From NCBI GenBank assembly GCA_018696395.1, contig JABHQR010000001.1, positions 1-64,000 of the forward strand: 64,000 nucleotides of DNA, given 5' to 3'. Position 1 is the stretch's first letter; the number at the start of each line of letters is the position of its first letter. Made by a program: the position numbers and the translations under genes. Of the stretch, positions 1-7,418 are shown one piece after another. The notes under the pieces were generated by a model. It was not told the origin of the DNA. It worked only from the letters and a program-made list of their open reading frames with translations, and did not search any database. This DNA comes from an archaeon (lineage in GTDB: Archaea; Nanobdellota; Nanobdellia; Woesearchaeales; GW2011-AR9).

Positions 1-1
1 T

Positions 2-142
2 AGGTTTAGAGGATTAAGAAGTAAAATACCTTATATGAAAAAAAGAGAATTTGGATGGAAAGTAATAACTTATAACTTAGAAAAGTTAGCTAAAGTTATT
101 CGGTGGATCATAGCTAATCTCTTTTGGGACAGCGCCTATTAA
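2..142 (+). CDS. C-terminal end of a gene cut by the left window edge
   Basis: An open frame enters from the left edge and ends at TAA (140-142), giving 46 residues. The peptide is basic and rich in Trp and aromatic residues (GWKVITYNLEKLAKVIRW). It vaguely resembles the tail of some transposases or DNA-binding proteins, but no diagnostic motif is visible, so I do not assign a function. It faces the minus-strand gene that follows, and an AT inverted repeat lies between them. The true start and family lie outside the window. Confidence 0.45.
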   Translation, partial: RFRGLRSKIPYMKKREFGWKVITYNLEKLAKVIRWIIANLFWDSAY

Positions 143-165
143 ATAAAATTTTGAAACTATAAAAA

Positions 166-186
166 AATATTAATTAAATTAATATT
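166..186. terminator. AT-rich inverted repeat between convergent genes
   Basis: AATATTAATT (166-175) is followed by one A and then its exact complement AATTAATATT (177-186). It covers the stop codon of the minus-strand gene and lies about 25 bases after the stop of the plus-strand fragment. A shared transcription end is plausible, but a perfect palindrome of only A and T can also arise by chance here. Confidence 0.25.
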
Positions 187-1171
187 CTAAATCAACTCTT
201 AATTCGGCTAAACTCATTAAATAGATACCAATCTTCTTTAAATGATGTAAAATTTCTTTTTCATCGCTACTTAATGATTCATATACTTCCCGATTGTAAG
301 TATGACCCATAATATCAAATTCATACATATCTAAACAAGCTTCTTTATTGAACTTGTAAAACAATTTATAATATTTTTTTAACTGATTTTCCTGAATATC
401 AAACAATTCAGTCATTTTTGAACCCATCTTTTTTGCTTCGATTAAATGAATTGCAATTTTTTTATACTCATCCCCAATAAGTTCTAATAAAAATAAAATT
501 GTATGCATAGTAGGAGTTTTTCTAAAATCTTTATACCCTTTCTTGTTAAGTACCCTAATACAAAAATCAATAAATCTATCAATATTAGTATCAATTAAAT
601 GAACACTTTTCAAATTTTCTTGAGCATTTCCTTTCTTTACTGAACTAGATACTTCTTCAGCTAGAGAGATTAATAATAAAAAAATTCTTCGTAAAGCATT
701 GTCAAACTCTTGGGGTGTAGTTCTCCCTAGTTCCTTAATTGTACAACTTTTAGATTTTTGATCAATAATCTCTACGCCTATACATCTATTAACCATTAAT
801 TGAATTACTTCAATTGGACTTAATACTGGGCCTTTATCTTTTTCATCAGAATATAAAAAATTTAAAGTATTATATGATAAAGCAGAATATCTTTGTTTAT
901 TATCTAAATTGTCAAATACCAATTTAAATTCATCATAACCGGCCCTGTAAACTGAAGATACATACCGCCAGATAATTTTAGAAGTTAAACCACGTACATC
1001 AATAGTTATCTCAGGTAAAGTTAAGTTTCGTTCAGGAGAAACTACTAATGATTCACCTTGTTCTATAAAGTCAAGCTCTTCACCAGCTTTAACATGATGT
1101 TTTTTACACCAACTTTTAGGCAAAGTGATAGTAAGAGTATTATGTCCTTGTTTGATTATTTTTCTTTTAAT
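179..1171 (-). CDS. AbrB-PhoU family regulator (phosphate-uptake-regulator-like), apparent AUU start
   Basis: The N-terminus reads KRKIIKQGHNTLTITLPKSW, the signature of the SpoVT/AbrB DNA-binding domain that archaea fuse to a PhoU-like helical domain (about residues 90-330 here). Such proteins are thought to regulate phosphate transport or related transcription. The first conventional start is TTG at 1123, which would remove most of the AbrB strand. In frame upstream, the family sequence extends to ATT at 1169-1171, immediately preceded by TAA (1172-1174); an ATG four codons before that stop cannot be used. I therefore place the start at AUU, giving 330 residues. A weak Shine-Dalgarno-like GGGGTTGAT lies just upstream. 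A sequencing error or a damaged start are the alternatives. The gene at 36127 is a paralogue. Confidence 0.75.
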   Translation of the reverse strand: MKRKIIKQGHNTLTITLPKSWCKKHHVKAGEELDFIEQGESLVVSPERNLTLPEITIDVRGLTSKIIWRYVSSVYRAGYDEFKLVFDNLDNKQRYSALSYNTLNFLYSDEKDKGPVLSPIEVIQLMVNRCIGVEIIDQKSKSCTIKELGRTTPQEFDNALRRIFLLLISLAEEVSSSVKKGNAQENLKSVHLIDTNIDRFIDFCIRVLNKKGYKDFRKTPTMHTILFLLELIGDEYKKIAIHLIEAKKMGSKMTELFDIQENQLKKYYKLFYKFNKEACLDMYEFDIMGHTYNREVYESLSSDEKEILHHLKKIGIYLMSLAELRVDLEY

Positions 1172-1251
1172 TTATATCAACCCCATGGCGTATATAACAC
1201 CTAAAACCAAAGATATACAAAAGAGAGTTGACAATATATATAAACCTTTGG

Positions 1252-1278
1252 GAATATATTATATACAAAAATATATTC
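1252..1278. promoter_or_regulatory. inverted repeat between divergent genes
   Basis: GAATATAT (1252-1259) and its complement ATATATTC (1271-1278) flank an 11-base spacer in the gap between the AbrB-PhoU gene and the dehydrogenase gene. The position fits an operator for one or both divergent genes. The same half-site occurs as the contiguous palindrome GAATATATTC at 30224 and 43393. The composition is so AT-rich that chance is a real alternative. Confidence 0.25.
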
Positions 1279-1387
1279 GGATATACTATATAGTTTTGGA
1301 CATACCTTAATAGTAAATCTATTGTAAAATACTAAATAACCAATAAATTATACATTATTAACAATATTTTCTAGTAAAAAAGAACTA

Positions 1388-2458
1388 ATGAGGTGTATGA
1401 AAATAGCAAAAATCATGATTTATGGAGCAGGTGCTATAGGTAGAGGTTATTTAGCACCAATTTTTTATCAAAGAGGTCATCAAATATTTTTTGTAGAAAA
1501 AAATAAATCTGTTCTAAAAGAATTAAAAAGTAGAGATAAAAATAATTATCAAACAGCAATCATTGAAAATGGCGAGCAGAAACTTAAAGAGATTAAATTT
1601 GATGAAGTTTTTTCTTTTGGTGAAGAAAATGACATTATTAAAGATATGGACATAATTATGTTATGTGTTGGAGTAAATAATGTTGCTGAAGTTGCACCAA
1701 AGTTAAAAGATGCTAAATCAATTGTTTGTTTTGAAAATGATTATCATTCTGTTAATGAAATTAAAAAATTAAGTGGAAATAATAACGTTTATTTTGGAAT
1801 TCCAGATGTGATTGTATCAAATTCATCTCAATGGAGATTATATCGTAATGACCCATTATGTGTTGTAGCAGAAGAAGGAGAGTTATTATTTGAAAAAGGC
1901 AATTATATACTTGATGAAGATATTAAACAATTAGATACAAATGAACTAAAAGAATATTGGGCATGCAAATTTTATATTCACAACACATTACATGCAGTAT
2001 TAGCATATTTAGGATCCGAAAAAGGATTAAAATATATTCATGAATCCATTGAGAATAGTGAAATTAACTCTAAAATGAATAAAATTTTGTCAAGTATAAG
2101 AAATTCTTTAATTAAGAAAAAAATTGTTAGTCCTGAAATGGTAAGTTATTATATTGAACGTGAACTAAAACGTTTTTCTAACCCATTACTTGTAGATCCA
2201 ATTTCCCGTGTAGCACGAGAACCAATAAGAAAGTTACGTTCCCATGACAGGTTAATCGTACCATTAAGATTAATGCAAGAATGTAATGAAGATATAAGTG
2301 GGATTTGTGAAATAATTAGTAAAGTACTTGATTATAATCCACCAAAAAAAAATGATGAGATATATACATTAAGAAAAGTAATTGGCAAAGAAGGAATTTT
2401 AAGAGAAGTTAGTGAAATTTGTGAAAATGAAGAAATGTTTAGTAAATTGTTGGGATAG
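1388..2458 (+). CDS. mannitol-1-phosphate 5-dehydrogenase-like NAD(P) oxidoreductase
   Basis: A Rossmann fold opens the protein, with the dinucleotide motif YGAGAIGRGY at residues 12-21. The second half matches the mannitol dehydrogenase family: WACKFYIHNTLHAVLAYLG at 191-209 carries the Lys-Asn-His catalytic arrangement (K194, N199, H202), and a later segment (NPLLVDPISRVAREPIRKL) matches the conserved C-terminal region. Known family members interconvert mannitol-1-phosphate and fructose-6-phosphate or oxidise related polyol phosphates; the substrate here cannot be read from sequence. Length (356) is close to MtlD. There are two possible starts, ATG 1388 and ATG 1397; a GAGGTG lies between them, too close to the second to decide. 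No transporter or polyol genes are adjacent. Confidence 0.75.
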   Translation: MRCMKIAKIMIYGAGAIGRGYLAPIFYQRGHQIFFVEKNKSVLKELKSRDKNNYQTAIIENGEQKLKEIKFDEVFSFGEENDIIKDMDIIMLCVGVNNVAEVAPKLKDAKSIVCFENDYHSVNEIKKLSGNNNVYFGIPDVIVSNSSQWRLYRNDPLCVVAEEGELLFEKGNYILDEDIKQLDTNELKEYWACKFYIHNTLHAVLAYLGSEKGLKYIHESIENSEINSKMNKILSSIRNSLIKKKIVSPEMVSYYIERELKRFSNPLLVDPISRVAREPIRKLRSHDRLIVPLRLMQECNEDISGICEIISKVLDYNPPKKNDEIYTLRKVIGKEGILREVSEICENEEMFSKLLG

Positions 2459-2464
2459 AAAAAA

Positions 2465-3154
2465 TCAAATAAAACCATGTTTCTTAGCAATTTCTTCCAA
2501 ACTCATACCTTGAACAAGATCTTCAACATACTGATCATAATGTTTTAAATCATGAACATGCTTTTCAACAAGTATAAGAAGTTTATCTTTAGTTGTATTC
2601 ATTGCCCTTAAATTAGCACCAAATGACCGATAATAATTTTCATATAAGATGCTACAATGTTCAAATTTACGTTTATGAGCTTTTGGTAAAGTGATTTTTA
2701 TTGCCCCATCTTGTTTGAAATCAAAACTAAATGGAAATAACCTACAGATAATTGGCCTATAATCAAAAATGATACATCCTTCAATATCTTTCAAAAATTT
2801 ACAATGACCATCTTTTCTTTTCAATTGTAAAACCTTACCATTACGAAAATGTTTGTAAAAAAAAGGATCACCATGTTCTACATTTTTCCTATGTTCTTCA
2901 CTAACTTTTTCAAAATAAGCAATTTCATCTAGAGCCATACCAGTTTCTTTACTAATTTTAATAACATCATGTAATGTAACAAAAATACCACTACCATCAC
3001 CAGTACAACACCCACCACCTTCAGCAGCACATTGTTGACATAATGTCTGGTTAGCAAAATCATCATCTGCTTGTTTAAGTTTAGTACAAATTTGACAATC
3101 ATTAATGTTATGTTCTACATTAAAATCATTTCCTTTGACATCATTCTCAACCAT
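2465..3154 (-). CDS. YkgJ-type cysteine cluster protein (putative metal or Fe-S binding)
   Basis: Cysteines are arranged as in the YkgJ/UPF0153 family: C20 and C23, C39 and C42, the pair C49-C50 in GGGCCTGDGSG, then C118, C127 and C137 in the block ending DYRPIICRLFPF. Family members are predicted to bind zinc or an iron-sulfur cluster; their reactions are mostly unknown. The C-terminal 60 residues are helical and charged. The gene converges on the dehydrogenase gene with only six bases between the stop codons. Confidence 0.8.
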   Translation of the reverse strand: MVENDVKGNDFNVEHNINDCQICTKLKQADDDFANQTLCQQCAAEGGGCCTGDGSGIFVTLHDVIKISKETGMALDEIAYFEKVSEEHRKNVEHGDPFFYKHFRNGKVLQLKRKDGHCKFLKDIEGCIIFDYRPIICRLFPFSFDFKQDGAIKITLPKAHKRKFEHCSILYENYYRSFGANLRAMNTTKDKLLILVEKHVHDLKHYDQYVEDLVQGMSLEEIAKKHGFI

Positions 3155-3321
3155 CCGCTAGGCTTTACACTACTTGTTTATTAGTGTTACTATTTTGAGA
3201 AAAATCAGATAGTAATGAATTAAAAATGTATGAAATGATAGTAATAATTAAAAATAAGAACGTTCTTGAGATAATTAGAGGCCTGATAGTTTAAAATTAT
3301 AATATAGATATAATAAATACA

Positions 3322-5922
3322 ATGGCTGATAATTTAGAAAAAATTAGTGCAGTATTAGGAATACCATTCTCAGAATTAATTGATACTAGCAGATATGAAT
3401 ATATAAGAGGCATTGGATCAGGTACATTTTCTGATGTGAGCCTAGAAAGATCACCTGATTTAAATGAAGTTGCAGTTAAAGAATATAGGTTAGGGATAAG
3501 GGATTTAAAAGAAGCAAGTTTAAATGAAATGAAAGCAGAGTTTGAGTTAAGAAAAAAATCATTTCAAAGAGAATTTAAAACTTATAAAAAAGTTCAACAT
3601 AATCAGATACCTTTATTTCACGGAGTTGGAGCATTTTCAAGAGAACGAGGAAAATTTTTAGAATTTCAACCTAAGTTAATTTTAGAATTTATTGATGGAG
3701 AAACATTATCTGATAAAATCAAAAATGGTGGTTTAAGTTCAGAAGATATCAGAAAAAACTTTTTTGATGTACTGAACCCTTTAGAAGCATTACATTACGC
3801 AAATTCTAAACCAATATTTCATCGTGATCTTAAACCAGCTAATCTTAAAATAAATTCTGAAGGATTAATTTATCTGTTAGATTTTGGAACAGTAAGAGAC
3901 GAATTATTGAAAACTAATAGAGGTAGTATGGCAGTAGGAACGTTAGGGTATGTTCACCCAAAACAATTTGAGGGAGAACCATCGTTCAGAACTGATTTAT
4001 ATTCATTAGCAGCAACTTTTTATGCAGTAAGCGTAGGAAAAGAATTAGAAGCTTATGAAAGATTATCTTCTGAATTACTTGAACAAACTAACCTTGATCA
4101 ACATATGAAAAAAATTATTTATTTACTTTACGATTTTGAATTAAGAGGACCACAGAATATTAAGGAGTTACGAGATTATTTAGAAAGGCCAATTGAAGTT
4201 AGAGGAAAAGATACCATTGAAAGTGAAAATGTTATTGGTTTTGATAAAATATTTGATGACGTCATAGAAAAAGGTTTACAAGAGTTAGATTTACTATTTC
4301 CATCAAGTAACGAATTAAAACCTTTTGAAATAGAAGAGGACAAGAAACTAACAAGATTAGAAGTAGAAAGTATAGAAAAAAAACTAAAGGATAATAGAAC
4401 TTCAAGAAGACTAAGTTTAATTTCAGGAACATATGCAGCAGCAGCAGCAGCAATGGTTTCACCAATGGTGGGAATACTAATTGACCCATTAACAGGATTA
4501 ATTGCTACTGCTTCCGCAGGTTTTGGAATAAGGTATCTTCATTTAAAAAATAAACAAAGAGGATTAGAAGAAGATCTCAATATTGTAAATGAAGAGAATG
4601 GTGTTATTAGGACAATAAAAGGAAATTTATATGAAGCTAAACAAAAATTGACATCATATAAAAAAACTCCAAACATAATACTTCCAGCATTTAATTTGCT
4701 TGGAACATATTTTCTCTGTACAGAAAGTTATACTGTAGCAGGGATTTATTATGGATTAACATCATTAATAGGATTATTAGAGAATAAACCATCTCACCCA
4801 TGTGAATTCAGAGTAAAAGACCTTGAAAAACAACTTCAGCAGACTATTGAAGAATCCATAAATACCAGAAAAGAAATAATACTAAAAGAATCAAGTTTAC
4901 TAAATAAATTATGGAATTCAAGGTTAGTAATTAAGTTGTGGAATTATCACTTAAATGCTGGTGAAAGACTGTATGAGACAAGTGTTGCAGATGATTCAAG
5001 TATGACTGTAAAAGATATGAAAAGATTAGCTAAAAGAAAAGAACTATTTGCATTAGTTGCAGAAGACCCTAAAAGAAAAGCAAGATTAGAGGAGATATTA
5101 CAAGATCATGAGATCCCAATAAAACCCCAATCATTCATTAAAAAGTTATACAATGAAATCAAAGGAATTAAAGGTTATTATGAACAATTCCATGAGAAGA
5201 TTGAAGAATATCATGACATATATAATTTCCAAAACTTTAATTTAACTAAAGTTAAAAAAATGATTAAAGATGCTGAAATTTTAAGGATTTTAGGAGGCAT
5301 ACAAGAAAATCAAGATTATACTTTTTTATATGAAACATTATTTACAAATAAAAAATCAACAATAAATAATGCTTCAGATGGTGGAAATAGTTACTTACTT
5401 GAAACAACGATTAAAGAGATTAGAGAAATTGAAAGAGACACTGGGATTGATAATTTTTCTGAGATTTTAGAAAAAAATTTTAGAAAAAGATGTAAAAGAA
5501 ATTATAAGAATTTTATATCATTTAATTTAGATAGAGATAAAAAAATTAAAGCAAAACAATTAGAATTAAAAAATAGTGGTTATGATCTTAACATTTGGGA
5601 TGAATTTATGGAATTAACAGAAGAATGGTGTAGTTATCAAATGATGGACATGGAATATGTTCCAAAAGAAATAATTAAAAAATCATATCTCACCACACCA
5701 GCAAGAGTTTACACCTATAATCAACTAACAGAATATAGAACAACAGTCCTTAATGAAGATTTAGAGTTTACTGATGTTACTAGAAAAATAGGTTATTTTA
5801 GAAATTTTGCTAAAGAAAGAAACATAAATTGGGACGAACACTTTCAAGAACAAGAAAAAGAAATTATTCGAGTAGCTGCTGCCAAAAGCAATAGATTGAT
5901 GGTATTAAACAGTGAATTATAA
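3322..5922 (+). CDS. membrane-anchored Hanks-type Ser/Thr protein kinase
   Basis: A full protein kinase domain spans about residues 22-290: glycine loop RGIGSGTFSDV (29-39), ATP-anchoring K53 in AVKEY, catalytic HRDLKPAN (167-174), metal-binding DFG (187-189), and a conserved FRTDLYSLAATF helix (222-233). Two hydrophobic stretches follow, near 368-405 and 447-485, and should place the protein in the membrane. The remaining 380 residues are highly charged and probably form coiled coils. The start is ATG, with no clear Shine-Dalgarno, downstream of an AT-rich promoter region. The layout (kinase, hydrophobic hairpin, long helical tail) is the same as in the protein at 47083, so the two are paralogues. 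Substrates are unknown. Confidence 0.85.
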   Translation: MADNLEKISAVLGIPFSELIDTSRYEYIRGIGSGTFSDVSLERSPDLNEVAVKEYRLGIRDLKEASLNEMKAEFELRKKSFQREFKTYKKVQHNQIPLFHGVGAFSRERGKFLEFQPKLILEFIDGETLSDKIKNGGLSSEDIRKNFFDVLNPLEALHYANSKPIFHRDLKPANLKINSEGLIYLLDFGTVRDELLKTNRGSMAVGTLGYVHPKQFEGEPSFRTDLYSLAATFYAVSVGKELEAYERLSSELLEQTNLDQHMKKIIYLLYDFELRGPQNIKELRDYLERPIEVRGKDTIESENVIGFDKIFDDVIEKGLQELDLLFPSSNELKPFEIEEDKKLTRLEVESIEKKLKDNRTSRRLSLISGTYAAAAAAMVSPMVGILIDPLTGLIATASAGFGIRYLHLKNKQRGLEEDLNIVNEENGVIRTIKGNLYEAKQKLTSYKKTPNIILPAFNLLGTYFLCTESYTVAGIYYGLTSLIGLLENKPSHPCEFRVKDLEKQLQQTIEESINTRKEIILKESSLLNKLWNSRLVIKLWNYHLNAGERLYETSVADDSSMTVKDMKRLAKRKELFALVAEDPKRKARLEEILQDHEIPIKPQSFIKKLYNEIKGIKGYYEQFHEKIEEYHDIYNFQNFNLTKVKKMIKDAEILRILGGIQENQDYTFLYETLFTNKKSTINNASDGGNSYLLETTIKEIREIERDTGIDNFSEILEKNFRKRCKRNYKNFISFNLDRDKKIKAKQLELKNSGYDLNIWDEFMELTEEWCSYQMMDMEYVPKEIIKKSYLTTPARVYTYNQLTEYRTTVLNEDLEFTDVTRKIGYFRNFAKERNINWDEHFQEQEKEIIRVAAAKSNRLMVLNSEL

Positions 5923-6001
5923 TATAAAAGAGAATCTGAGATATAAACATTACTATTACAATTCAATAAAGCTTATTAACTAAAAGTTACAAACTTAAGT
6001 A

Positions 6002-7303
6002 ATGGCAGAAATTTCTAAACAAGCGGAAGAAATTAACAAAAATTTATTACAGAAAACACCAGTAATTTATAGTCTTCTTTCTAATAAAGGTAAACAAGCG
6101 TTCTTTCCTAGTCAGGGGATCATTAAACAAAGTCAAGAAGCTAAAGGAACAAGACTTAATGCAACTGTAGGTCAAGCATTCGAAAACAATTCTGAAGTAA
6201 TGATATTACCATCATTTGCTAAATGTTCAAATTTGTCAAATAAAGAAACATTCTTATATTCTTCAAGTTATGGAAATACAGAATTAAGAAATAAATGGAA
6301 AGAGTTAATTTTAGAAAAAAATTATTCAGTTATAAAAAATGAATCACAAAATAAGATTTCTTTACCTATTGTAACAAATGCTTTAACTCATGGACTTTAT
6401 GTTGTAGGCCAATTATTTATAGAAGAAAATGATGAGATTATTGTTCCTGATTTAATATGGGGAAATTATAATTTAATATTCTCTCAAGCAAAATTCAATA
6501 AATTTAAATTGTTTAACGATGAAAATAGATTTAATATTGAAGGATTGAGAGAAAATATGAATTCTGAGGGTAGTAAAAAAATATTAATTCTTAATTTTCC
6601 AAATAATCCTACAGGATATACACCTACAATAAATGAAGCTGAACAAATTAAAGAGGTCATCCTTGAAGCATCAATTAACAACAAAAGAATTTTAGTAATT
6701 TGTGATGATGCATATTTTGGATTAAATTATGAACCTAATTGTTTCCAAGAATCAATCTTTGCAAAATTAGTTAATTTGCATGATAATGTTTTAACAATAA
6801 AAATAGATGGTGTTAGTAAAGAATATTTTTCATGGGGATTACGAGTAGGATTCATTACTGCAGGAAATAAAAAATTAGATTTTGAAACTAATCACATATT
6901 AGAGGATAAATTTGCAGGTACAATTAGAGCAACAGCATCAAATATTTGTACTCATTCTCAAAATTTATGTTTGAAAGGTCTTTCTTCAGAAACATTACAA
7001 CAAGAGAAAGATAATACTTATAACAAACTTAAGGGAAGGTATGAAGAAGTTAAACAAATTCTTAACAATAAACCCGAATATAAAAATTATTTCGAAGCGT
7101 TACCATTCAATTCAGGATATTTCATGTGTATCAAACTAAAGCAAGGGAATGCTCAAGAATTGCGTAAAATATTGATTGAAAAGGAAAGTATTGGACTTAT
7201 AGCTGTTAATGATAACATTCTAAGGATAGCTTATTCAGCCATTGGAAAAGAAGATTTAAATGTAATATTTGAGAAGATTCATGCATATTTAAATGAGTTT
7301 TGA
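6002..7303 (+). CDS. PLP-dependent class I/II aminotransferase
   Basis: Fold type I aminotransferase with the usual landmarks: NFPNNPTG at 198-205, the PLP-pyridine-binding aspartate in ICDDAYFG (D235/D236), the Schiff-base lysine K273 in DGVSKEYFSWGLRVG, and substrate-carboxylate region R281. Length 433 is normal. The N-terminal 60 residues are longer than in minimal AspC-type enzymes. Substrate preference (alanine, aspartate, aromatic) cannot be fixed. The gene stands alone between the kinase and the secreted GH3 protein on the same strand, with about 80-115 bases on each side. Confidence 0.85.
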   Translation: MAEISKQAEEINKNLLQKTPVIYSLLSNKGKQAFFPSQGIIKQSQEAKGTRLNATVGQAFENNSEVMILPSFAKCSNLSNKETFLYSSSYGNTELRNKWKELILEKNYSVIKNESQNKISLPIVTNALTHGLYVVGQLFIEENDEIIVPDLIWGNYNLIFSQAKFNKFKLFNDENRFNIEGLRENMNSEGSKKILILNFPNNPTGYTPTINEAEQIKEVILEASINNKRILVICDDAYFGLNYEPNCFQESIFAKLVNLHDNVLTIKIDGVSKEYFSWGLRVGFITAGNKKLDFETNHILEDKFAGTIRATASNICTHSQNLCLKGLSSETLQQEKDNTYNKLKGRYEEVKQILNNKPEYKNYFEALPFNSGYFMCIKLKQGNAQELRKILIEKESIGLIAVNDNILRIAYSAIGKEDLNVIFEKIHAYLNEF

Positions 7304-7343
7304 ATAAAAAGATACCCCTTGGGAGTGATTACAAAAGGCAAAG

Positions 7344-7352
7344 TTTATAAAT
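7344..7352 (+). promoter_or_regulatory. TATA box for the GH3/LysM protein gene
   Basis: TTTATAAAT lies 67-75 bases before the ATG at 7419, in a context typical of archaeal TFB/TBP promoters. GAGG at 7407-7410, eight bases before ATG, is the likely ribosome binding site. Confidence 0.45.
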
Positions 7353-7418
7353 AATCCTTATTTCTAAGTATAATATTACAATAAATACCATAAGTATAAC
7401 TTTAACGAGGACCATAAT

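Noticed and set aside
1125-1310. 61-codon plus-strand frame overlapping the AbrB-PhoU start
   Set aside because: It is antisense to the conserved AbrB N-terminus and then runs through AT-rich promoter sequence.
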